Assembly (NCBI RefSeq): GCF_932294415.1
Contig: NC_065544.1
Span: 31,467,210 to 31,531,209, forward strand
Reading direction: 5' to 3'
Length of the DNA stretch: 64,000 nucleotides
Origin: Quercus robur
Taxonomy: Eukaryota; Streptophyta; Magnoliopsida; Fagales; Fagaceae
How positions within the stretch are numbered: position 1 is the stretch's first letter; the number at the start of each line of letters is the position of its first letter. Below the pieces are notes generated by a model. That model was not told the origin of the DNA and made no database searches. It saw only the letters and a program-made list of their open reading frames with translations. The position numbers and the translations under genes are program-made. Below, piece by piece: positions 1 to 11,400 of the stretch.

Positions 1-813
1 TCTCTCTCTCTTCAGGTTTGAGAGTCTGAAAAATGGGTTTTGAAGGTAAATGGGATCTGTAAATGAATTTACGGGTGAAGGGGCTATATTTTACAGTTAA
101 AGGAAATAATTTTCAGTTTGACTGTATTTTACATGTGAATCCAAACATACGTTAGGGTATAAAATATTTTCCAAATTTCATTTACACCGAAAACAAACTC
201 AACATTAATGAATTGAAGGAGATTCTTCTAAATTGGTTTGGAGGAAAACTATATATAAAATAGTGAATAACAACTTTTTCTTGAACTACTTTTTAGAGAT
301 AGCTACAGAATGACAATATCTATATACTAATAAGACACCTTCAAAGAACTTGAAAAGATAACCATTTCCATTCAACATTAATTTGGAGCACAATGAACAA
401 TTCCACGGACATTCACAAATAAATCAAGATATAATTGAATTCAAAATAAATCAAGATATGAGTGTGTTTGGATACTGCTTATTTGCTGAAAACTGAAAAC
501 TTATTGTTGAAAATACTATAGCAAAATAATTTTTAAATGTGTGAATAATACTGTGGGACCCAAATTTATATTGAAATCTGTGTTTGAATAACTTTTGTGG
601 GTCTGTAAACAGTACCTCAAGATATGGGTGTGTTTGGATACCGTTTATTTACTGAAAACTAAAAATTTATTGCTGAAAATATTGTAATAAAATAATTTTT
701 AAATATATGAATAATACTATAGGACTCAAATTTATATTGAAATCTATATTTGAATAACCTTTATGGATTCGTAAGCAGTACCCATAAAACCTTAGACAAA
801 ACGCAGAATGTAA
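1..813. other. Intergenic DNA with repeat relics
   Basis: I see no gene here. Bases 1-200 read like the edge of an AT-rich dispersed repeat. From about 467 to 783 lie two head-to-tail copies of the GTTTGGATAC repeat described separately. The rest shows no coding signal on either strand. Confidence 0.6.
467..783 (+). repeat. Two tandem copies of the GTTTGGATACTGCTTATT MITE-like repeat
   Basis: Two copies of about 155 bases follow each other, starting near 467 and 629. Each begins GTGTTTGGATAC and continues through GCTGAAAACTGAAAA, AAAATAATTTTTAAAT, TGTGGGACCC and AAACAGTACC. The same family recurs at 15625, 58647, 59046 (reverse) and 60664, so it is a high-copy dispersed element of this genome. 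It has no coding capacity. The class is uncertain. Confidence 0.7.
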
Positions 814-1915
814 GAGCATTCACATAAGCTCTTGGATAATTGTGTATAAATGTGTAAAATACACATTTTGACCATTTTTACACATTTTGAAGCAAAAAAC
901 ACATTACATCAGTCCATTTAAAATCGTGTATAATCATCTAAAATTTTCAACGAGCTACAGTACCCGTGTAAATTTACACGGGCACTGTAGCATGTGTATT
1001 TAGTTTTTTATTAATTTCCGTTCGCACCAATTTTTCTCTCTCTTCTCCGTGCACAACGACCTCAACTCCTCATCTTCTTTTCCTCAAATGCACACAAACA
1101 CATCCTCACAGAAAAATCAACACAGAGATATACTTGCTAAAAAAAAATCTTTTCCTCAGATGCATATAAACACATCCTCATAGAAAAATCAACACAAAGA
1201 TATACTTGCTAAAAAAAAAAAAAAAAAAAAAAAGAGATACACAAACACACCCACACACAAACAAACCCAAACGGAAAAACAAAAAAAAGACAGATCGGTG
1301 CTTATCGGAATGATCGGAGCTCATGGGTATGGGTCTTGCCTGATCGGAGCTAGGGAGATCGGTGCTTGTGTATCGGAGCTAGGGAGAACTGAGCTGTGGA
1401 TCGGTGCTTGTGATCGGAGCTATGGATTGGTGCAGTTGTGGATCGGAGTTGTGGATCGGTGTTGCTGTGGATCGATGCTTGTGATCGGAGCTATGGATCG
1501 ATGATCGGAGCTGTGGATCGATGCTTGTGATCGGAGTTGTGGATCGGTGATCGGAGCTGTGGATCGATGCTTGTGATCGGAGCTGTGATGATGTGGATTG
1601 GTTTGTGACCGAGAGGGAGAGACTGGGTATGGAGAGATAGACCGAGAGGGAGAGACTGGGTATGGAGAGATAGAAGAGAGAGAGAAAGAAATCAGAAAAT
1701 ATGATAGAGAGAGAGAGAGAGAGAGAACGCGTATAAAAACGAGTTAGGTGAGAGAAATAATAAAATAATTAAAAAAATTGATTATTTAAATAGGAGAGAT
1801 GATAGAATAGATGAATTGATGTGGGTATTTTGTAAAAGTGATGGTGTAAAATAGAAAAAGTAGGTTTTTGATGTAAAAAAAACAAAATCTTTTAGATGAG
1901 CTGATGTGAATGCTC
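814..1915. mobile_element. PIF/Harbinger-type non-autonomous element with minisatellite core
   Basis: The ends are inverted repeats: the left reads GAGCATTCACATAAGCTC and the right is the complement of GAGCATTCACATCAGCTC. They are flanked by TAA on both sides (811-813 and 1916-1918), the 3-bp target duplication typical of PIF/Harbinger. The 1102-bp interior has no transposase. It holds a 70-base direct repeat (about 1079-1210), a poly-A tract, a GATCGG minisatellite and a doubled GACCGAGAGGGAGAGACTGG block. Family assignment rests on the end sequence and TSD only. Confidence 0.8.
1290..1590. repeat. GATCGGAGCTGTGGATCGATGC minisatellite
   Basis: About ten imperfect units built from GATCGGAGCT, GTGGATCGATG and CTTGT follow one another. 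The frames stay open by chance, giving a repetitive reading frame at 1298-1504 that is not a gene. It lies inside the Harbinger-type element. Confidence 0.85.
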
Positions 1916-1918
1916 TAA

Positions 1919-2162
1919 GGATTGGGCAAAACGCCAATCCAAACACACGCTTGTTGGATTCGATACAATTATTTGTTAACACTTAACAATACAGTAGTCA
2001 GTAGTCACCAATAAAAAATGTCAGCATATTTAAATATTTATCCAAGAGAAAAATTAAAAAAATGTGTCAGAAACCTGTACAACTGAAATAGGCTATTATT
2101 CTTTCACCCGTACTTATTTTCTTAAAATAATTCATTAAAAAAATGCATAATTACTAAGAACA

Positions 2163-2193
<31 letters not shown>

Positions 2194-2203
2194 GAGAAGG
2201 TAC
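1919..2203. other. Short spacer between two Harbinger-type elements
   Basis: AT-rich unique-looking DNA ending in a T run of about 28 bases (2167-2193). I see no gene or further repeat. Confidence 0.6.
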
Positions 2204-2206
2204 TAA

Positions 2207-3455
2207 GAGCACTAGCATTGAAAAATGCTAATGTCATATTTAGGTCCTTTTTAGCATTTTATGGTTCAAAATGTGCTGCATCAAAGGATGCTAAACACAG
2301 GAATTGTAAAAAATTATACAATTGTGCTACAGTACAATTCTATCTTTAGAATTGTACTGTAGCACAATTGTAAAAAAAAAAAAAAATATTTTAATCAACC
2401 CATAATTTCTCTCTCCTCCCATAAATTCTGTAATCTTCTCTCTCTTCATTCTCTCTTTCTCATCTGCTCTCTCCGTTCTCTTCATTCTCTCTTTCTCATC
2501 GGCTCATCTGCTCTTCAAGCACCGATCACCGCTCCGTTCTCTTCATTCTCTCTTTCTCATCGGCTCATCTGCTCTTCAAGCACCGGTCACCGCTCATCTG
2601 CTCTTTCCTCTTTCAAATCCAAACATCATCCATCTCTTTCTCATCTGCTTTTTTTTTTTGGCTATGACCGGGGCTTAAAAGAAGTGGTGGGTATGGCTGA
2701 GGTGAGTTGTCGGTCACGGAGATCGGAGTGGGTCATGGCGTGGGTCACGGAGATCAGAGATCGGAGTGGGTTTTTGGCTGTGACCGGTGTTTTTGGTTGT
2801 GGTTTTTGGTTGTTTTTGGCGTGGGTCAGGTGTTTTTGGTTGTGGTTTTTGGTTGTTGTTGTGGTTTTTGTGCTTAAAGGGGTTGTGGGTCATGGTTAGG
2901 TCCGGGGTTTGGGTCTTGGTTGGGTCGTGGGTGGGTTGTGGGTCCGGTGTTTGGGTCGTGGGTGTGGTGGTTGTGGTTTTTGGCTGTGACCGGTGTTTTT
3001 GGGGCTGGTTTTTGGTTGTTTTTGGCTTGGGTTCGGTGTTTTTGGTTGTGGTTTTTTGAATGGGTTTGCTCCGGTGGGTTTCAAATCGGCGGTGTGGTTT
3101 CTGATCGGTGGCTTGGGTGGTGGGTGTGGTGGCCGTTGTTGGCTTTGGTTTGATGGATTGTGTGTGTGGCTTTGTTGATGGGTCTGTGTGTGTGGGGTTC
3201 TGTGAGATGAACCAATGCTAGAGGTTGAGGGAGGCTGAGGAAAAAAAAAAAAAACGATTGGAAAGCCTAGGAAAGTGGAACTGAAAAAAAATATTGGTTA
3301 AAAAGAAATAATAAAAAAAGATTAAAGAATAATATTTTAATAAGAATAGAGTTTTAGGATGTGGGAGGTATTGTAAAATGGGATGGTATAAGTAATAAAG
3401 TGGCTTTTTGGGATGGTATAATAGTATAGCATAGCATTTCTCAATGCTAGTGCTC
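2207..3455. mobile_element. Second PIF/Harbinger-type non-autonomous element
   Basis: The left end GAGCACTAGCATTGAAAAAT matches the complement of the right end GAGCACTAGCATTGAGAAAT, and both sides carry TAA (2204-2206, 3456-3458). Its left arm holds CT-rich repeats with a doubled GCTCTTCAAGCACCG block (about 2440-2600). Its right arm holds GGTCACGGAGATCGGAGTGG and GTGTTTTTGGTTGTGG repeats (about 2700-3150). There is no transposase. The open frames in 2684-3178 come from the repeats and are not genes. Confidence 0.8.
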
Positions 3456-3869
3456 TAAGAACACCTATAAGTCTATAACCTATTAAGCAGACATTTTTTT
3501 TTTTATTCTTTTGCTTTCGGGTGGAATATCCGGGTCTTATCAAAAGATTCAAAATCTACTAACTACGTAACCAATGATACATTTTAATTTTTTTAAATGA
3601 ACACGGAAGCAATACTTTACTAACATCCAATTATTAACAACAACAATTCAGCCAAAAAAGAAAAGAAAAAAGAACAACAACGAAAGGGTTTAATAAAAGG
3701 GTATACTGTTTGTGTGAGCCATTTGAGAAAGTTTTAATGCCATTCTAAATATAAAAATATTGTAAAAAAAGGTTAGTTATTTTTTTTTTCTTGTAAAAAA
3801 TTTATAAAAAATTTTCTTAAATCAAGCCTTTGTTTACTTTTTTATTTTACTTTTTATTATTGTTTATTA

Positions 3870-4003
3870 TATATTATACACGCTTTGTTATACACAATTT
3901 TTAATTGAAAATTGTGAGTTGAAAATGTGATCTCAAATGAAATTGTGTTTTTAACTCACAATTTCAATAACAAAAAAGTGTGTAACATGTTGTGTGTAAT
4001 AAC
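3870..4003. mobile_element. Small foldback MITE
   Basis: The arms pair: TTATACACGC and AATTGAAAATTGTGAGTT on the left answer AACTCACAATTTCAAT and GTGTGTAATAA on the right. Length is about 130 bases and it is non-coding. The target duplication could not be fixed. Confidence 0.55.
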
Positions 4004-4111
4004 TTCTATCCTTAATTTAAAAAAAAAGAAACAATTAACGGATATACTAAAAATATTAGTTTAAAAAGTATTTTTAGAAATTTTTTATAAGAAAAAAAAT
4101 TTAAATTTTTG

Positions 4112-4475
4112 GGTGATTACATATTTAGTTCTAACTTTTACATTATATTTTAATTTAATCATTAATCTTTCAATTGTGTTAATTTGGTTCTTAACATTTA
4201 AATGTTGTGTCAATTTAGTTTATGTCGTTATATCTCAGATGAAAATTGCTAACATGACAAATTACCAAAATAAAATTTAACTTTATTATCATATCAATGT
4301 AAGCTAATTTTTTGTTTTGACAATTAGATACGTTATCAATTTTTATCCAAAAGATAATGACAGAGATTAAATTGATACGGTACTAAAATATTAGAGATCA
4401 AATTGACATAATTGAAAGGTTAGAGAGACAAATTAAAATATAGTATACAAGATATTGATCAAATATATAATTTAC
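4112..4475. mobile_element. Foldback MITE of about 360 bp
   Basis: The two halves are long imperfect inverted repeats. The left half has ATATTTTAATTTAATCATTA and CTTTCAATTGTGTTAATTTG. The right half, reversed, has ATATTTTAATTTGTCTCTCT and CTTTCAATTATGTCAATTTG. Ends are near GGTGATTACATA and TATATAATTTACC. It has no coding capacity and sits just upstream of the coiled-coil gene's leader exon. Confidence 0.65.
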
Positions 4476-4599
4476 CTTAAAATTTTTTCTGAAAGTTTTT
4501 TTATAAATATAATATTAAAACTTTCTCAAAATAGTTTATTAATAATCTGGTTTAAAAAAAGAAAAAGAAAAATAATAACGATAGGACAAAAAGAAAAAA

Positions 4600-4721
4600 G
4601 AAAAATATCGAGGTTCATTTCTTGCAGAGACATGAGACAGAGAGAGAAGCAAAACCAAACCAAATTCTCGTTCGCTCTTTGACCCCTCTAGTTCGATCTC
4701 TCTCTCCTTTCTATTCTTTCA
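4600..4721 (+). other. Probable 5' untranslated exon of the coiled-coil gene
   Basis: A CT-rich leader (TCGATCTCTCTCTCCTTTCT) ends at TTCTTTCAG, directly followed by the donor GTAACC at 4722. The next acceptor, TTTCTTTCAG at 5414, joins to the exon with the start codon. The transcription start is not visible; the 5' limit is a guess. CT-rich leaders with a leader intron are common in plant housekeeping genes. Confidence 0.5.
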
Positions 4722-5416
4722 GGTAACCTTCTTCTTATGTCTACTATATATGTTATTTTCGTATTATTGATCATAATTCAAAAATTTTTTCCTTTTCTTT
4801 TTCTTTATGGGGCTGGAATTTTAGTTATGTATTGCTGTTTGTTTAGTATGAAATTGATTTAACATAATTATTTTCTAAGCAGAACGAAAATTAATTTTAA
4901 GTGTTAGAGTGGTACCAATCATGGGGATTAAAATTAATTGAAGATACAAGTTTAACTCTACCAAATTAATACATATTTGTCTATGTATGTAAGTCTGTAT
5001 CAAGACATAAACTTGATCCATGTAGAAACATTAGTTTTTGTGGAACACTTTTTTGGAACCATTTCTGTCAAAACAAACGGATCGTTTTGTTTTTTTTTTT
5101 TTTTTTTTGGGTGTGTGTGTTCTTAAAAGCTAGCAAATAGTTGTGTTTGTGTTTTTTGGTGTGGCTGTGTTCTGTTTTTTTTTTTGGGTTTTAATTGAAA
5201 GGATACTGTATTTCTAAGATACCCAATTGGCAAAATACTGTTATTTCTACTTTAGAATCAGTATGGTGTTTGTTTGGACCAGGATTGGATGAGAATACGT
5301 TTTTTTTTTTTTGGTTTTTATGTTGGTTTACTTTGTGCAATTGTTGTTGTTTAGGATTGAATTGTGTGATCTGTTCTATTGGGTTTAACTATTGTAATCT
5401 AACTTTTCTTTCAGAC

Positions 5417-8400
5417 ATGGATGAGAGTTTAAATGATAGTGAATCCTCGGTGACTCGCATCCAACAGTTGGAACATGGTATGCACACTTTGCTTTTCTGG
5501 CATTCATCTCTTGGTCCTAAAATGTTTTATCACTGAGCTAGTGTCTAATGTTGACCTAATTCAACATTCAATTTGAACTTCTTCTGGCTTCTCTTTGCTT
5601 TTCTGTACTTTTTACCCCTATTGATCTGTGTAAGGAAACAAAGAAAATGTTCCATCTAATAAAATCAAGAGTAAAGGGTTATGCCTCGCCTGTCAAATTT
5701 TTTTTTTTTTTTGGTTGGTTTTTGTTGCCCTTTTTGAGTTTTAAGAGTTCAATTTTCCCAAGAGATACTTTGTACACCTCTTGTTGTAGTCGTTCCACTA
5801 TGTTCTTTATTGATTTCTATTCCTGATAAAAAAAGGATTTATTTTCAACTCCTTTTACTCTGAGATACAGCTGCTTGTTCTGCATATAAATTCTCATCAA
5901 TCGGCCAATTCATGAACTAAGTAATTGTACCAATCCCGTGTGAAAAGTGAAACCTGATCTTCTACGCTCTCTTTTCCTGTCTGTGGCATTTTTTTATTTT
6001 CCGATTAGACAAACTGAGTTTTTAAATATTAAAGGATTCATTTCTTACGTATCAAATCTGTTTTGTTATAATTGTCTACTTATTTATTTAATTTCATTGG
6101 GTGAATTTCAAGTTCAACAAAGCCATTTTCAAAATCTCAAGTGGATAAATCATAAGATACAATATATGAATTATTTTTTATTTTATAGAGCGTGATGAAT
6201 TGCGCAAAGATATTGAACAATTGTGTATGCAACAAGCTGGACCAAGCTACCTTGCTGTGGCTACTCGAATGCATTTTCAAAGGTATAATATTTTCTTCTT
6301 GGTCCAAATGATCTATCTTCCCCTTTCTCTCATTCCCCCTTTCCATCTTTTGTTGGTTCGGAGGGTGGGATGGAAAGGAAAGAAGGGGGTGCCTGTAGCT
6401 TGCTTGCTGGTATTGTTGTAATAAAATGAATTGCCTATTAGGACAGCTGGCTTGGAGCAGGAGATTGAGAACTTGAAGAAGAAGCTAGCTGCTTGCACAA
6501 GAGAGAATATAAATCTTCAAGAGCAACTTTCAGAGGCTTACCGAATCAAAGTGAGATCTTCATTTCATTTTATTTATTTATTGTTATTGTTATTATTATT
6601 ATTATTATTATTATTTATATATATATATATATATATTTTCTTTTTATGTGTGCAACTTGCTTAATCCTCATTACATACTTATAAGTTTGCTTTGCAACCA
6701 GAGCCAACTTGCAGATCTGCATGGTATAGAGGTCTCAAAGGTATCTCTCTCTCTCTCCCCCCCCCCCCCCCCCCCCTCTTCCTCCTTTTAAGGGTTTGTG
6801 TTATTTGCTAACATATGAAGCTTCCATCAAAATTCATATCTATCCAAAGCTTCCTGGAACTATTGCTAGCTTTTTGAATATCATCTTTTACTTGAAATTT
6901 TTGTACTTTTATTTGAATAATTATTTATTCGACTGCCCTTTCTTCTTTTAGGATCTAGCTTGATCTGTTCTTACATTGCCTTCGGAGAAGATAGTGATGG
7001 TTAAACTACCATGACCATCCTACCTTTTAGTCTTGCTGTTAGCTTCTGCAAGTCTGTTAGTAACAGTATTTGCACATAATTTTGAAAAGGAAAAGATGGA
7101 GATTAGTTTTGGGAAGCTGCATGGAAAGTAGTTTTTTTTTTTTTTTTAAATAGTTATATTACCTCTAGGTTTTGAATTGGCCTCCCAAGAGATAGAATTG
7201 TATCTTATGTTTGATAAACATAAATGGAGACCTTATTTTGTGGTTATAATTTGTTTCATTTTCCTTTTGCAGAATATGGAAGCTGAGAAGCAGCTTAAAT
7301 TTTTCCAAGGCTGCGTAGCAGCTGCTTTTGCTGAAAGAGACAATTCAATAATGGAGGTAATGACTGATCATTCTTAAATTTGAGTTTATTGTATTATACT
7401 CTAATATCTTTTCTGCTTTCGAGTCTTTGAAAATGTTATACTGCTGGTAACAGGCTGAGAAGGCTAAGGAGAAGGAGGACATTATGACGCAGAAATTGAG
7501 CAATATCCAGAAGAGGTATTCTCAGTTCTTAACCCTTAATGTCCATTCAGTATTTGTACTCACCATGCACGAGAGAAAACAAAATTGACTCCTCAGTCAA
7601 CATTAAAAGTTTTATTTGCTATTGTATCTATCTATAGAATGATGCACTGATCAAATACCGATGGAAATTTCCTAACAGAAGCCATGAGAGGAAAAGAAAT
7701 AGAATAACTCAATAAGGGAAACATATGATGACTATAGATAGTTGAAGTTGAAAGACAAGGATATATTTGAGTATTTGACATTTTGGTTAAATTTCAACCA
7801 AAAAAAAAAAAAAAAAAAAAATCCTCTACTAGGAAAGAAGGAAATCAAATTCCTTGTTTTTCATCTCATTCCCCAATGGAAGTGCGTTGCTACACCACCC
7901 CCGCCCCCAAGAAAAATTGTGACAAGTTTCCCCTGTATTGTTTGAAGTTGATATTGCTTTAGTAGGTGGAGTTTACGGTAGGTTTTGGTGATATCTTCTT
8001 CCCTCTAGAGTGGGTTCAGTAATTCAATTTACTTTTATGTTTTTTTTATTATTTTATTTATCATGCGGTAATAAGATCTTAATGGTGGATTACATGTTTC
8101 CTTGACCTTCTTGATTTGTGCATGTTATAGAAGACACAATGAGAATCATTTGATTACAACTCATTGCACCTTTTCCCCTTATATGGGTAAATTCCTTTTG
8201 TAGCTTCAGGAGTAAGCAGCAGTGTTGTTCTCTTTTAAGGAGGTGCTAGAAGGGTGGGAAGCTGGCACTAGGATTATGGATAATAGGATGATGTAGAAAG
8301 TCCTGCTTTTTGCAATTGTTTGGTTTATTGGGGAAGACTCTGGTAAAATTTTCTGAAGGCTAGGATTAATCTATAGATAAAAGCATAGCATTAGATGGAG

Positions 8401-11400
8401 ATTCATTAGGTCTCCTTTTGTGATCCGTAATCTCATTGAGTTTTGTTGCATCTTATTTCCTCTTGTTCTTGCTTTCATTAGCTTTAAAAGAGAGGTGCTA
8501 GAAGGGTGGGAAGCTGGCACTAGGATTATGGATAATAGGATGATGTAGAAAGTCCTGCTCTTTGCAATTGTTTGGTTTATTGGGGAAGACTCTGGTAAAA
8601 TTTTCTGAAGGCTAGGATTACTCTATAGATAAAAGCATAGCATTAGATGGAGATTCAATAGGTCTCCTTTTGTGATCCGTAATCTCATTGAGTTTTGTTG
8701 CGTCTTATTTCCTCTTGTTCTTGCTTTCATTAGCTATTGATGTAAATATTCTACATATCCCTTTTATTCTTTTTCCATACTTGTAATAAGTGAGAAGTTG
8801 TTTTAAACTAGAGATGACATGTAATTCCTCTATAATTTTATCATTTCTCAAAAAACTTGTGAGTGCATCTTGGTGTTATGAAAGAAATCTGTGGTCTTTT
8901 ACTCTCGGATGCTTTTAATCCATACCTTAGTACAGTGAGGTGTCTACTGATTTCTTGACCACAAGGTGTTGTGCGAAAATTTTGTTGATATATGTTTAGA
9001 GCAGAAAAGGTGCATAGTCTATTTCAATTCAGCTACTTCTCTGACTCTTACATGATAAATTTTCATCTGTTTAATTTGCATGATATTGGTGACACAGGCT
9101 AGAGGAGCTCACATCAGATTGTCTAGAACAGAAGAAATTTAGTGATATGTTGCGTATTGATCTAGCAAAGCAAGAAGATCAAAATAAGACTTTCAAGAAG
9201 GTGATTGTCCTTTTAATTGTCACCCCATCTACCCTTTAATGTTGTAATGGACCTATTCATTGATGTTATGTTTTCTTAGGTGATGTCTAAGCAAATTTAC
9301 TTCTAAAATAAAATAAAATAATGTTTTTCTTAGGTGATAGCAGGACCTTGTTAACATCATCTACCATGCATATAACATCATTTTTTATGTGTAATTATTA
9401 CCCTAATGTAGCCTAGGAAACTGGATGTCTGGGAATCTAATATGCTCTTTGGCATCTAGGTTATTGGGTTTGTGATGTCTAGGAACCTGGATGCCCGAGA
9501 ATGTAAGCATGCAGATGTTTGGTTGATTAGGAATCTGATAAGATCTTGGGAATGTGAGATCCCCATGTTTGGTTTATTTCTAAGAATCTTATATGAATTT
9601 TTTTGATAAGTAAGTGATATAACTTTATTAATGATCAAATAAACTGTGTCCACGATGATGAACACAAAGTGTCAAAAAAGTACAGACATATCAAAAGGAA
9701 AATCGAAGAGAAACTTGAAACTCTTAAATAGAAGAACAATGTGTAAAACCCCAAATCTGGGACCAACTTAAGAATCTTATAGGAATTATTTATTCTTCAC
9801 CAAATCCTTAGGTTTATCATACAATGTCAAAGTGCCAATCACTTTTGTGTGGCTCACTATAAATGAATAATAAGAAAAATAATATGACCGGTAAATTAAG
9901 GGTTTTTTTTGTTTGGTTATTTTGTTATTGTTTTTTTCTTTGATAAGTAAATTTATTGACTGAAAGAAGAAGGCGCCTTCAAGTATACAGGTTGGGTACA
10001 CAAGTTTTGTCAATTCTTCCAAAATAATAGTCTTACATTAACAAAAACGTGACCAAAATAATTATTTAATATTTTTTAATGTTTTTTCAGGGCATCATGC
10101 CTTGTCAAACAAACATATATATTTTCTTAGAAGATAAAAACAATTCCAAATAGGAGTTAAAAATAAAAGTAAAAAGTATTTCTTAAAGGTGAATATAACC
10201 ATAATATTAAAAAAAAAAAAAGAATGTATAGCATAAGCACTTTATTAGAAAAATTTATATATAAACTTGTTAGAAGTATGTGGTTAAATGATTAAATTTC
10301 CCATATCCCAAGAGCTTAAGCTTTTGGAACAATCAACTATTTAAACACTGTATTAGAGCAGGAGGTCCTGAGTTTGATCCCTATCTCCTCCACTCTACCT
10401 CCCATTTAAAATCCCACGTGTTGGTAATTTAACACAACTAATCAAAATGCTATTAAATTGGGATTATATTTGACACTTAAAAAAAATTGAAATTTTCCAG
10501 GCCATGAGAATGTGGACGCCTACCTTTTTAAAAGGGACTACACAAACCCCCAAAATGGGAATCCAAATGCTTGTGGGCATCTAGATTCCCTTTAGCTGTT
10601 TGCAACTAAACATAGGAATGCTTGGGAATCTTTAGAGGATTCCTGGGATCCTAAAAGATTACCCCAAATCAAATGAGTAGTAAATTTTTGTAGCATTTGC
10701 CAGTTACAATTGGTTACACAAATTTTTTGAGCCTAACTCGATTGGGTGTAGCTTCATGTACTGGAAAAATTCACCTTTGGCGAGAATAATTGTTTTTGTT
10801 TTGTGTGGAGTGTTGACCAAAAAAATAGTAGGTTTTTAGGTGATCTTTGATTTTTTAATGAACACCTTTGATGTTGCTAACAGTTGGTGTTATATTTGCC
10901 CAATTATGGAAGCTTTGGTATTGTGGCCTCCAAGAATTATAAGCTTTAATGGTTTTTTTAATGTTTACAGCTTTTTAATGTCAGTAGTGTGTGTATGTTC
11001 CCATTAAATAGGGGGAAAAAACTACTTTCTATAGAAAGATAAGAAACTTGTCAAGGAGAAACTTGTATCAGAGCCGCTTTACTGTCAAGCCTGTTTGGTA
11101 GGGAGAATAGGGAGTGTAGAAGAGAAAGGAGAGAAAATGAGAGGGGGATTAATGTTTTCTACTGTTTGGTAGACTTGAAAAGTGAAAACACAAAGGAAAG
11201 AGAGGGGGCTGGATAATTATTATCCATCCGATCCCACCGTCTCTCATCAGCCCAAATCTGGGTGGAAAAGTGGAGAAAACATGGTTCTTTAAGTAAAGAA
11301 TGAAATGGAGGTACCATTTTGCCCCTTGTGACTAATCAAACCTCTCTTATGTTGGCATTTTCTTGGGGTCAGAACTTGTGTGTTTGTATACTGTTTTGTT

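Noticed and set aside
1298-1504. Open frame of repeating GATCGG codons
   Set aside because: It is a by-product of the minisatellite; every frame of the repeat is open for a while and there is no family resemblance.
2684-3178. Several overlapping open frames rich in Gly, Val, Phe and Trp
   Set aside because: They come from GTGTTTTTGGTTGTGG repeats inside a transposon and lack start context or homology.
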